Assembly (NCBI RefSeq): GCF_040436345.1
Contig: NC_133218.1
Location: forward strand, 23,855,070 to 23,919,069
Source of the DNA: Pagrus major
Lineage: Eukaryota; Chordata; Actinopteri; Spariformes; Sparidae
DNA length: 64,000 nt
Direction: 5' to 3'
Part shown: piece by piece, positions 24,782-37,900 of the stretch
Position numbering within the stretch: the stretch's first letter is position 1
Layout of the letters: each line of letters starts with the position of its first letter
The notes under the pieces: generated by a model
Databases searched by the model: none
The model's input: only the letters and a program-made list of their open reading frames with translations
What the model was told of the DNA's origin: nothing
Made by a program: the position numbers and the translations under genes

Positions 24782-24960
24782 TGTGTTGCCCAAGCTCCGT
24801 TTACAAGACAACATTGTGAAGATGTGGCGTCAGTTTAACCACGGGACGTTTATTTAATCCACACCGGTTACTCAACAAGTCATGTCCTCAGACAGCTTCG
24901 TCTCAGCATTATGACGTCAGACATCCGGGTACTTCAGGGGGGTCATTTTTCTAACAGTTA
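24782..24960 (-). promoter_or_regulatory. bola3: bola3 promoter region with CRE
   Basis: Sequence upstream of the bola3 start codon with several CpGs (ACCGG, GACGTC, TCCGGG). A perfect TGACGTCA palindrome lies at 24912-24919, about 131 nt upstream of the ATG. No TATA box is evident, which suits a housekeeping gene. Confidence 0.5.
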
Positions 24961-25941
24961 TAAAAAATGAGCAAAACAAAGGTAATAAATAATAATTAAA
25001 TTACGTATATGTTTAAGAAGAAAAACCGGACTGATTAATGTATTATTTTTGATAGATGAAATGTTAATCATAATATTTCTAAGCTCAAAATGTTGTTTTT
25101 TTCATGTTTCATATATATTCATGAAACGTTAGCGCTAACTTAGCTAGCTGAGCTACAGTACAATATTTTGACCCATTTTTGCAAAATTCAATTATTATAC
25201 TTAGTATGTCATAAAATAAACTAAAAATTATGAGAAATAATGAAGAATTCATTGATAATATAGATTAACAATCTAAAATAATGTATGAAATCTGATAGTG
25301 ACTGTACAGAAACACGTGGAAAAGAAGCTAGCTTTGCTAACTCTGAAACCTATTGCTGTGAATTGTTTTCCCAAAGAACTTGCTCTATCTATCCTATCAA
25401 AAATGTCTTCTTTATTAAATGAAGAATGAAGCCTACATCGTTTGAGTCCAGGCTGGAGAAAAAGATACACAAAATATTGTCTTTTCATATGCAAAGTATA
25501 CAAATTGTCCAGACTTGATCATTTTCGCGATGGACATTTTGACTTCACAAAGTAAGAATAGTTATAATTTTATAATGTTTAGTTGGGAGATAAACCCATG
25601 TAAAATAAAAGGCTACCACCTTTTCACCAATGTTTTTGGTTCAACCTTCCATATCAGTCTGAACAACAACAGGCCCACGGGAAAGTTGAAGCATCTGGCT
25701 CCTTCTAAAGTTCAGATTGACATTTTCATGGTAGGAGCAGGTCTGAATGAGAAGCTTATCTCACTCTGCAGGCTGTGGGCCCCTGCATTAATGGAGGCAC
25801 AGGAGCAATTAGTGGCTGTTGACAGTGGGATCTGGTGCCTTTTCACTGCAGGCCTGGGTTTTGTTTGTGCACAAGAATTATGTGCACAACACAAAGCTGG
25901 ACAGCCATCAAGGTAGCCATCCTAATGTCCTCAAGAGTTGC
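24961..25941. other. Intergenic between bola3 and pkd1l2
   Basis: AT-rich. A frame at 25515-25916 has no recognisable domain, and I see no supporting splice sites. No repeat was identified. Confidence 0.45.
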
Positions 25942-25961
25942 TGACGTCAGTGCCCTTTAAA
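25942..25961 (+). promoter_or_regulatory. pkd1l2: CRE and TATA-like box upstream of pkd1l2
   Basis: A perfect CRE palindrome TGACGTCA at 25942-25949 is followed by TTTAAA at about 25956-25961, some 50-70 nt upstream of the pkd1l2 start codon. The spacing would allow a very short 5' UTR. Alternatively these sites lie inside the 5' UTR. Confidence 0.4.
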
Positions 25962-26009
25962 GACATGATGTTCTAAGAGAGTCTGAACAGTGTGCAGGTG
26001 GTCACAGAG

Positions 26010-27138
26010 ATGGAAAGCACCACTTTTCCCACACTAACTTTGCTTCTTCTCTTCCTCAGCTGGACATGTTATGCTGAGGAGGATACAGAGGCTCTCTCCT
26101 GTCCAGAGCACCAGGAGGGTTTTGATGGCTCTTGTTATGAATTTGTGGCTCTGCATCGATCGTTCCTCAGTGCCCAGGGATGGTGTGAGCGAGGCGGAGG
26201 ACACCTGGCCTTCATCCTGAATGATGAAATCCAGCAGTTTCTTCAGAAGCACCTAGAGCCGGGGAAGGACTGGTGGCTGGGGCTGGCACCCGCAGCTCCA
26301 AACCTCACGCTCGACTCTGCTGCCTCGGAGGGTGAGAGGGCATGTGGAAAGGGGAACCAGAGTAGAAACTTAATGACTTTTAATGGCTTTATTTAGTGAG
26401 TTTACATATATTTGAGGGCTCTGTTGGCCAACTGGAATGAAAGTGGTAAATATTAAAAATAAAAGCCTGTAACCATTTCAGAAATAAGTTAGTATTTGAT
26501 ATATCTGTGATCAATGATTAAATATCTAATAACTGAGTGAAAAAATGTCACAAATAAGGATTATTGCCTTAGCTGCTATCTCATTAGGCAGCTTGCATGT
26601 CCATTGTAGAGACCTGCAGTGTGGTTGTTTACTGACATTTGTTAGAGGACTGATGCATTAAGATATCTCCCTCAATCAGCAGGTGTAAAAAGAGATATTT
26701 CTCATTCATTTGAGCGTCTCAGTTGGCTTGCTGTCAAGTGGCTTGATTTACAGATGTGCCTTTTATTCCCCCTCACAGAGGATGAGTCTTTGTCATTCAT
26801 TCACCCTGTCACCAGCTCAATCTGTTGCTTTGTTCTTTTATGATCCTTAAATTGCATCTTAACAAGCTTTTGTTAACATCTGTGGCGCTAACATTTTCTG
26901 CAGCAGTTTAACTTAGAAACAGAATTCAAAATCAAAGTTTGATCAATCTTATTTTTTGTGATTTTTTGTCCTTTCCCAGGTTCCCTTGCATGGCTGGATG
27001 GCTCAGACGTCAGCTATAGTAACTGGGAGAACAGTCCAGATGCACACACAGCCTGTGGACATGTCCTGAGACATTCAGGCTTCCAGTGGGAAGCCACAGG
27101 GAACTGTACTCAGGAGCTCAACTTCATCTGCCAGTTTG
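26010..27138 (+). other. pkd1l2: pkd1l2 exons 1-2: signal peptide and C-type lectin domain
   Basis: Signal peptide [18 protein letters not shown], then a lectin domain with [42 protein letters not shown] and [12 protein letters not shown]. The EPN/QPD and WND motifs that bind calcium and sugar are absent (ENSP, TGNC), so the domain may not bind sugar in the usual way. Confidence 0.9.
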
Positions 27139-27521
27139 GTACGCACTGCTAAATAAATAAATAAACGTCTAGCATTAAACTTATGTTGTGTTTGCTCCCC
27201 TTGTTTGATTCTTGATTTTTTTTCCCCCCTCAGATTCAGGGCGATCTATCGCGTGTGATGGCCAAAATGCAACACTGCAATGTGGTTCTGGTCAAGTTAT
27301 AGAGATTGACGACGGCTTCTATGGTCGAAAAACAATTCACTACTGCCGATCTAAACTCACAGCCGCGCCTACATCTTCCCAGGAGGAGTGCAGCTGGATA
27401 GATGTCATGGATTCAGTCACAGGTATACAAAAGTGTTTTCTTTATTTTTTATTTTACATAGAGAACCACTTTTTTAATGTTACATATTAACATTCTAGCA
27501 ATTATGATAGAAAAATACATG

Positions 27522-27619
<98 letters not shown>

Positions 27620-28860
27620 GTATATATATAATGACTTGACAAATTATTTACATAACTTGCGATTTGGTACTTTAAATAATAGAACATTTTGTTTAAAGGC
27701 ACATTTGCATTAACAATAGCATCTATGGGAACATATTTGACTTTGTTAAAGCCGCTGCAACAGAATACCTACAAAAATCCTCTTAAGCTACGTTCTTATT
27801 TCATGCTTTGTGTCAAACACAAAAGCTATGATTGCCCTGTGACTGCAGACAAAAGGATTATATTTCCAGAGGAGACATTAGACAAATCCACTCTTAGGAG
27901 CTGAATAGACTTTGGTGTTAAAAATACATTCGCATTCATCTCAGTCTGGGATTAGTAATGCCACAGGAGTTCATGCAATTATGAAGCAAATATCTGGTGT
28001 TTCTTCTTATTGTTAATATACCTCTTTAAGAGCTGTTAGATGCTACGAGACCCTCTCATTAGAGAGTTGGATAGGATGAAAATTGTACTGAATCGTTTAC
28101 TTGACTTATGTGTCATTCCAGCCCATTGTCATGGACTGCAGGCTTGCCAGGCTCCAGTGGATCTGACCTCTTTCGGTGAACCGTGTCCTGTGCTTGGAAG
28201 TTACCTGTCTGTAGAGTACCACTGCAAACATGGTCAGATTTGTCCTTTTTTACTTCCACTAGACGGGAGCACAAAGTCATGGGTTATGTGTAGTTAACAA
28301 CTAGTTGGACTTAGCCAAAGTTGCGGTTGATGTCGTCATGCTCAGACTATGTTGTGTATGTCTTGTATTCCTCTCGTAATGACGCAACCATATTTCTTAT
28401 CCTTCACCTTTCATCTCCTTTGACAGCAGAGCTATGTAGCCTCTCAAGCTAAACTTGCAAGTTGACTTTCAACTCATTCAAATGATTGCCTTGCTGAGTG
28501 AACTTAGATGAACTTTTATTACAACATGGATACATATAAATTCCTCTCAGGACTCCACCTGTTGATGAGCAAGCTGGCGGCCGTCTTTGATAATGTCACC
28601 ATCACCGTGAAGTGGCTCCTTCATCCTTTTCAGGGAAACCTCACGTGCAAACTGAATGCTGGAGACGGCCACACTATTGATCCATACAGCCCAGCAGAGT
28701 GAGCAATACTTTGCATTCAACCAGATAGAAAGTAAAATAGCAGTTCTCTGATTCTAGCTTTGGAAAATCTTTGGGTTGTGGACAAAACAAAACATTTGAG
28801 GATGTCATCTCGGGCTTTAGGAAACACAGATAGATATTTTTCAGCGTTTTCTGACATTTT

Positions 28861-28906
<46 letters not shown>

Positions 28907-31900
28907 TTTTTTTATTCATTGATTTTATTTATGTAGTAGTTAAACACTATTAAACCTTTCACTTACAGGATGGAGAGCACTGTGAGGCACATGTTCAGCC
29001 GTCCTGGTGTTTTTATGGTTGGAGTGGAATGCAGCACCAGTGACTGGCATGTCACAGCTCAGAAATCCATCACCATTCAGGAGCCCGTCGGAGAGTTTGG
29101 TCTCATTACATGCTATAGCAGGAACATGTCAACAGATGGCACTAAATTCAATGCTCTCTATGGTAGACCTGTTCAGATCCAAGTTGAAGTGGAGGCAGGT
29201 AAGTCAGTCTTACACTGTAGGGGATAAATGGCTCCAATAAACCGCTTCTCCAAAAATACAGAATAATTTGACTCCCTTGTTTTTCTCTCCTGTAAATAGG
29301 TACAAATGTTTCCTACACAATTCAACATAAAGACCATGTGGTTGCAAACTCGTCTGTGGACACAGGGATTACACCCCACAACATCACACTGAGTGCCCCT
29401 GTGCTGGAGAAGCTTGGACATAGCTGCCACAACCTGACTCTAACTGCCTCTAACAGGGTCACAGCCCACACAGTGTCCACTGGTCTGGAGCTGTGTCTGC
29501 TGGAGCCTGTCGAAGGCCTGCAGGTGTCAGTGACGGTGGAGGGAGACGACTGTCCAGACTCTACCGATCTCATCATTGGTGTTTCGTTGGAGCGAGGAGC
29601 CCCTGTGGAGCTGCTCTTCACTCTGACTGGAGCCATGGACACTATCTCTGAGACCAGAGACATGCTTAACGGGAGCTTTCAAGCTTATACATTCTCCAGC
29701 CCACTTGAAGGTACTTCAGCTTAAGCTGTACTGTAACTAAATGAAAACCCATAGCATATAATGCATGTGCTTAGTGATCTTGAAAAACATTTGTTTTGGT
29801 GAAGGATTGTCGAAGGTGAAGGTACGAGCTGTGAATGCCTTCTCCACCTCTGATGTGGACGTGGACTTAAAGAACATACTTTGGGCTTGTCAGAATTACT
29901 CTGACCGGTCACCAGATGAATATGGAGACACAGTATGTATACGATGAGCGTGACACCTAACATTAAATTATCAATATGTACATGTTTGTTTCTGTTGCAG
30001 CACAATGACTTTGTTTCCATCCACAGACAGGTAATATGAGTGCAGACGGCTCTGATGACTTGAAAATAATTGCTACTCCAAACAATTTGGTCGACTACAC
30101 TCAGAGTGTCACACTGAGCACAACTTGGACTGAATCATTACCCAGCAAAGGACTCACATTTGAATGGAAATGTAGTAAGTACAACAATTAATTCACCACT
30201 TAACGTTTTAGTTTTTAAAAGTTAAATCACGTTTAAAATAATTACACAGGGTGAACACAGTTAGAGGAACACACACGATCCAAAACAAAAACTTTTTAAG
30301 AACAGTGAAGCTTAAATGCTCAGTGTCTGTACCCAGCTGGATTTGTTTTCCCCATCTGATCACCAGAAAGGGAAGCTGAGCGCACCAATACAATTCATCT
30401 CTACCAGCCCAACTTTCACTTTGATTCAGCAGAAAAGCTTTCATTTCAGTGTAGATCACCATTATGTCATCAATCATCATATTTTGATTCCAATGATCAG
30501 AAACGTGCGAAGGTCCTCTGGTTTCACATATTCTGGTTTCCATCAGCATACTCCAACTAGCATATTCTGGTTTCTCAAAACCAGGATGAGGGTTTATTCA
30601 GATTTCTGAAGCCAGGATAATGTTTGTATGTCAATAGAACACAGAACCTCCAAAAACACACTATCATAGCTGGGACATTACTGTGGATATAAACTCACTG
30701 TGTCGAAGAGGTGTTGATTCAATTGGATGATGGTTTCTGAGGTTGAAGTTAGTGGTGTTGTTCTACTACAGGGTGTGTTGTGAAACTTCCTACTTTTCTA
30801 GTGCAGGACAAGGCTGTATGGCAGAGTGAAGGCTCAGTGAATCTAGCTTGTGTTCAGGTTTTCCCCATGCCCTTGTCCTTTGAGATTTAAAAACTGAATG
30901 AAACTCCTAGATGTAAGCCCACTGTTGATTTTTTAAAGAACTTTTCTCACACCTCTTACACCCCTTTGCTTTGGCGACCCCTGGTGGGGGTCAGCACCCT
31001 AAGGTTGGGAAACAGTGTTTTACTTGGTTGCTTTGTGTTCTTGTTATTTGTCCATCCCATGTAATTGTGATTCCAATTTTTTTTTCTTTATACAACAGCA
31101 ACACTGTAATCTCTATTTTTAAGTTCTACCTCTGCTTCTTTTCATACAGGAGGAGAATGCAAGTGTGGAAACAAAACACAGGATGAAACTCGTGTTGTGG
31201 AAAAAGACTGCCTTCCAGACCCATTTGATATTTTCCTTTACGCTGTAATTGTGAGGAGAACTACCTGGTTTAGGAAATCTGTTAAACTTGCTTCAAATTC
31301 AAAGTGCGTCACTGTTGTTCTGAAGGAATTCACAGACGTCACCATCAGGTAAAAGTTGTCCATTTGTTTAAGCTCAGATATTCTCAAAATAGTTACTCTG
31401 CAGATCATTGCAGGGGTTGACATACAACAAATATTGTAAAGCTGTATATATGTAGTTGGAATGGGTCATAGTTATATATTTACTTTTATTCTTGCAGTTG
31501 TGATAATTGTGCTTCAGTAAATGTGAACAACGATGTAAAGCTAAAACTGAGTTGTGAGACAACTTGCCCAGACGTAGTTTGGCATATTGAGGACCCCAAA
31601 CCTTTGATGGTGAGTCTGAATCAGCATATCCATCATTAATTGATTTTAAACTGTTGCCTGAGAGATTAATATGTCAGACACTTACAGTATTAACCAATGT
31701 TTTTTTTTCCAGGAGGACCTTCACAGATGTTACTCCAAAGCAGGTAGAAGGCCATCTATTGAGAAGCAGGATGGCAGCACTGAGTATGTTGTACATAGCC
31801 AACATCTGAAAGCTTCAAGGGACAGATTGCACAACATCAGTGTGATTGCTTACAGTACGTTTTCATCCCATTGCCAATGATCATTTTTAGATACAGATTA

Positions 31901-34900
31901 AGTGTTAATATAAAGAGGGATTTAAGCATTTTTGAACGACTCTTAAAAAGCAGTGCTTCGTTCGAGACTATGTATTAATTTTGTTTGCTTAAAATGAAGA
32001 CGTTTTTACACTTTCTGGCTTTGAAAGAAGCTGATAAATCGATTTTTTACTAAATGTGTGTTTTTCTTTTTTAAAGGCAAGAAGGAGCCAGGTTTTGCAA
32101 AATACACGTTACCGATACCAGCTCCTGAACCAACTGAACCAGCTGCAACTGCTGCACCTACAACCCCCAACCCCCCCTCATGTAGCATCTCTCCAGGGTC
32201 GGGAACAGTCCTCGATGCTTTTGACATTACCTGCACAGCAAGCTCTTTCTGCTCCACAGGATGCTCTTACTGCTTCAAAACAGACACAGGTGAGAATTTG
32301 CACCACTGTCTCTTTTGATTTATTTCACTTTTAAACAAATTTTAAAGTGAAAATGATTGCCTGTTATTCATTTTAATGTTATGACTATTGAACAACCCAT
32401 AAACTGAGACATAATCAAGAATTCATCACAACTTTTACTAAATTGTCTCTTTTATCTTCAAGGCCAACATTTACGCTGCAGTAATGCAAATGAGGTGAAA
32501 TCTGTCTTCTTGCCTCTCGGAGATAAGAGCAACAATTACAGGTTGTCTGTTGTGGTGACTGTGAAAAATGAATATGAGGAAGCCACCACCACGGTCTCCA
32601 CTCAGGTTTGTCATCTACCATGATCAGAGAAATTAAAATTGGCAAAACAGGCTGTCCATGTAAAAGTCTTGAATAATTTAGAGTGATTGTTAATGTTCCT
32701 CAAGGTGAGAAGAAGCAGCTCCGGCACCTCTGTGGATGCTCTCCAATCTGCAGTGGAGGATACTGTGAGTCAGTTAGAGCAGCAGGGTCTGCTCTCTGGC
32801 GAGGCTCTCGGACAACTATTTTCTTCAGTTTCTGATATGTTGAACAAAGAGGCCGGCCAAGATCAGAAGGATGCAAGAATGAAGGTAACAGAATGATATT
32901 TGTGAGGCTTACAACTAGAAGTCGACCCATTGATCAGTTTGGTTAACCTAGATTTTGGACGTTTTTGATGTTCAGTTCCAGATTTATGTATTTTATTAAG
33001 TTTTTATTTTGAGTTTGATGTTCAATGATCCAGATTTATTGATAACTTAGACTTAAATGTTCAGTTTATCAGTTATCCAGTTGCTAATAAAGTCAAAGAT
33101 AAGTATTAGTATAGTATCAGTATTTTTTTTCCCCACATGTGAAGGGCTATTTGTCGATTAATCACCTATCAGCTTTTTCCTGTTTCAAACTAGCAGTAAT
33201 GTATTAGCCTTTAAAAATCCTCTATCAGTTGACTTGTATTTACAACTTGCATGGAGAGCAACGTGATGTTGATCAGAACTTCCTTCCCCTTTAGCTCAGA
33301 GAGCAAATGTTGACCAGAATGACCACAGTTCTTCTGGAGACACCCAGCAACACCACTCAGGGAGTGCGAGTGACGGCCAGAGCTGTGGCTGGACTCACCA
33401 AGCATCCCGACGAGCTCAGTCCAACTGCTCAAGTACCGTACAGTATATCAGTACAGCAACATTAAGAAATCTACAAATGTCCACTGGAAAACAGGCAGTA
33501 CAGACAGCCCTTTGTAAATAGGCAATGATAATACTTAATGGAATAGCAACACCAGCTGTAAATGATATCTTAGCCATTGTTTCTTAATTAAAAGCAAGCT
33601 TAAATTTTGAGCATGGACTCTCTAGAGCTGATGTGCCATTAAGGATTCAAAGCATTTCATTGTTGAATACGACTCAGCAATAAGTGCAATCTGCAGGAAC
33701 ATGCAGACCACACTACTTAAAAGCATTTTCAACTGCCTTTCTCATCCAATAGATAAACTGTATTGCTCTAGATATAATGTCCATCGGCTCTCCAATCTTT
33801 TTCTGTTGCTTTATTTTCTCTCCAGGAAGAAGCGGGCTCATTGTTGGTGGACCTCAGCTCCTCCCTCAGCACTGTCAGCGTTAATCAGGAAGACGGTGAT
33901 GATGGAGAAGTTGTGCAAGCTGCTACACCAATAGTTGAAGCAGCCAGTAATATTTTGAACGTTTCATCAAATGTAAGGAAAAAACTATCACTGATTACTT
34001 GCTAAATATCTATCTTTCCTCTGTCCTCTATGGTCTTTACCAAACAAGATGGTTTATGTTTTCATCAGAAAAAAGTCTCAGAGTTTCTTCTCACTGGGAT
34101 CAACAATGTCCAAAGTGCTTTGCTGATTAATAAAAAGCTGAACGGAGAGCCTGCCATCATTGATTCTGGTCAGATCAGCGTGTATGTCAACAGGTAAGAG
34201 ATGACTGACACTTGCTAGAACATGTATTTGATAAACTAGGGTTTGCTGAAGTCACTAAGAATATTGTGATTATGCTTCCTGCAGAGTGTCTCCAGGAAAG
34301 ATGCAAATGCAGGATATAAATGTCCAGAAGAACAGCTCCTCCAGATTTTCCTTCCCCACACTGCCTGCTCATATTGTCTCTCCAGACGAGCCAGTAGATG
34401 TCAGAGTAAGTGTGTGTACTGTGGGGGACACACAGGAGTGTCTTAAAAAGTTTGTTTCCACGGTAGGAGGGGTCAGCAGTGTGGGATGTATAAGGTTTTA
34501 CTGTTAAACATCCGTAATACCCAGACCAGTTAAAATGGCAGCAGTGACTTGTTCATTCCTCAGAAATAAAGAGTCCTTATCTGGAAACAGAAAATGGAGG
34601 AACGAAGCGTCGAATCTCAAAACTTTGTTAAAATCTGACATCGTCTACAGCTATGGAACCAACAGAAATAAAGTCATGAGTTACATTTTTGCACAAATTG
34701 CCCTATCTATGTGCCCACTTCCTTCTAGATGATGAGTTTTGAGACAAATCCATATTCTTGGAAGGAGGACAACATCACAGGAGCTGTCGGATCCGTCTCT
34801 CTCGCCAGAGTGAACGGCACTGTCATCCCTGTAGAGAACTTACCTGAAGAGATAGAGGTAGTATTTTGTAGAGGTACTTTTAGTTACTTTGGATTGCACT

Positions 34901-37900
34901 GGTAGACTGTTCAGAATGATGTGTTTTCTGGCTTTTCAGATTCTCTTGCCAAGACTTGACGTTGGGCAGGAGAACAGCACAGTCCTGGACCTTGCCAATT
35001 TCAGCACATTAATAATTGACGTCCCCTCGCCGGATGTAACACTCGTGCTGAAAATGGAGCCGTCTGAAGACATTTCCTTCATGCTATTCCTGGGATACAA
35101 AGATTATCCAAATGATGAGAATCATGTGGCTAAGACTCAGATCCCTCTAGAGAATGCCACAGACGGTAATATAAAACAGATTTACTTTTTATAATAATAT
35201 GTCTGAAAGTCACATTTAAACTGTACTCGAGAGAGGCAGTGTGGTGTATTGATTATCCATTACTTCAAATTTCCTTTGTGTTTTGGGTGAACTTATTTAA
35301 AGTCGGACAGGCTGAATACAGTTCTGTCATTTTAACACAGGGGAGAAATACACCTGGGTGCTGAGTCCCAAAGACAGAACAGGAGATGTTGGAGTGCACT
35401 TCCTTGTTATGAAGCCAATCGTAGAGCCAGGCGTCAAATCCGTCAATGCCACTGTTAATGTAATTTCCATCGCTGCCCAGTGCAAATACTGGAATGAAAC
35501 TGAGTCTTCTTGGAGTGAAGACGGCTGCAGAGTGAGTTAAAAAACAATAACACACATCCACAGTGGTTGTATCAGTACATTCTTGAAAAGTGAGCTGTGG
35601 CTTTTCTTTTTCTTTATTTCTTCATACAGGTCGGTCCGCTCACCACGCCTCTGGTCACTCAGTGCCTCTGTAACCACTTAACTTTCTTCGGCAGCTCTTT
35701 CTTTGTCATGCCGAACTTAGTGGACGTGTCACGCACCGCAGAACTCTTTGCTACTTTCACCAACAATCCTGTGGTGGTGTGTTTTGTGGGGGCCATCTTT
35801 GCTGTTTATGTCATGGTTGTTGTGTGGGCGCGCAGGAAAGACATCCAGGACTCAGCCAAGGTACTTCTCAGTTAACACTTCCACCACATAATGTCATTGA
35901 ATCTTTGAAGTGCCGGACAATTTGGGAAGCTCAGACTTTGCTGCTCACACATATAATATGAAATGCTCACAGTGTCAGTACCACAGCAGACTGTAAAGTG
36001 CAGCACCCCTGTTTTCAGCTGGGTTGTAAAAAGTACCCAGAACTCATACCTGAGTAAAAATAAACATATCGAGTTAAAATATTACTTTGGTAAAAGTGAA
36101 AGTCACCCATATGAATAGTACCTGATTGAAAGTCAAAGTATCTGATATTAAATATACTCAAGTAGCAAAAATACAAGTAAAAGTAAATTATAGATATAGT
36201 ATATTCACATGTATATTTCCTTTTTTCTTTACTCCTCTATGACAGTAAACTGAATATCTTTGGGTTGTGGAACAAAGAAGACATTTGAGGACATCATATT
36301 GGGCTTAGGGAAACACTGATCGAAAATGTTCACCTTTTTAAGACATTTTTAGACCAAACAACTAATCTATTAACTGAGAAAATAATTCACCGATTAATTG
36401 ACAGTGAAAGTAATCGGGTAAAATAATTAGGTGCAGCCCTACATGAATGTACCAATGAAAAAACTGCTACCTACTACAAAATTATTACATATTTTTGTGA
36501 GAGAGAACATCATTGTTTGAATTATATCTTATGTAGTCTCTGAAATGCTTTTCACTTTTCTTAATGTTCATGTTTAACATTTACTTTTTGTCATTGAATT
36601 AACCAATAAAAACAAATCCCCGAACACTGTGTCTTCCACTCTCTCGTAGGTCAAGATAACAGTGCTCGAGGATAACGACCCGTTGGCTGAGTATCGTTAC
36701 ATGCTAACTTTCAGCACAGGGCATCGGCATGGTGCAGCCACCTCCTCTCAGGTCGGTGATGATCCACTAACAGAAAACATACCTGTCTGCTGCTTCTGTT
36801 GGATAACAGTTATGATGCTGACACAACTTTGAGTATGTCTGTTCATCTTGATTGTTTTAGGTGACGATAACTCTTCTGGGTACAGAGGGGGAAAGTGAGC
36901 CCCACCACCTGACAGACTCTGAGAAGCCAGTGTTTGAGAGGGGTGGGATGGACATGTTTCTGCTGACCACACACTTCTCCCTCGGAGATCTGCAGAGCAT
37001 CAGGCTGTGGCACGACAACTCAGGAGCCCACCCTGCTTGGTATGAGTTACAGGGCAAGACTGACTGACTTCAATCACAGTTAAGCTTGAGTTTGTACTAA
37101 TTAGTGATGTTACACACAGGTATGTCAACAAAGTAATGGTGCAGGATCTGGAGAGTGGTCATAAATGGCACTTCCTGTGTAACTCCTGGCTGGCTGTAGA
37201 TGTGGGAGAGTGCACTCTTGACAAGGTCTTCCCAGTTGCAACGGAAATGGATTTGAAGAGGTTTAGGTAAGACCAGCTATAGATCTGGTAATAACACATC
37301 ACCAAGCATTTCACAATTGGATTTATTATTCTCCTGACTCCAATTATGCTTTTTCTTCAATATTTTCTAGTAACCTGTTCTTCATGAAGACAGCCAAGGA
37401 TTTCCGTGATGGCCACATCTGGTTCTCTGTCATCAGTCGGCCCCCCTGCAGCACTTTCACTCGTGTGCAGCGAGTTTCCTGCTGTTTTTCCCTGCTGTTG
37501 TGCACAATGCTCACCAGCATCATGTTTTGGGGCATCCCTACTGACCCCTCTGAGCAGACCATGGACCTGGGTGGGTAACTGAATTCAAATATTCAGATAA
37601 TTTAATTACATAACAGAATACTTTTAATTAGGCCTTGCACACACAGAATGAATGTGATTATTTCTGATTTTCAGCATTAATGTAAAAAAATGTAACTAAT
37701 AGATTTTTGCATTGAACTTTTGGATGACAATGACCTGGGGCAGGGAAAGTTGAACTGGTATTGTAGTGTTGACCTTTAAATTGAGATCTGTAGAAAAAAT
37801 CACATCTGTTTAAACTCAACTTACTTTGCAGGTCACATAGAGTTCACCTGGCAACAAGTTATGATTGGAATTCAAAGTTCAATCATCATGTTTCCCATCA

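Noticed and set aside
25992-26009. Upstream in-frame extension of pkd1l2 starting at GTG
   Set aside because: GTG is not a normal eukaryotic start; the ATG at 26010 directly begins a good signal peptide.
27477-27713. Tyr-Ile repeat frames on both strands
   Set aside because: Translation of a TA dinucleotide microsatellite in a pkd1l2 intron.
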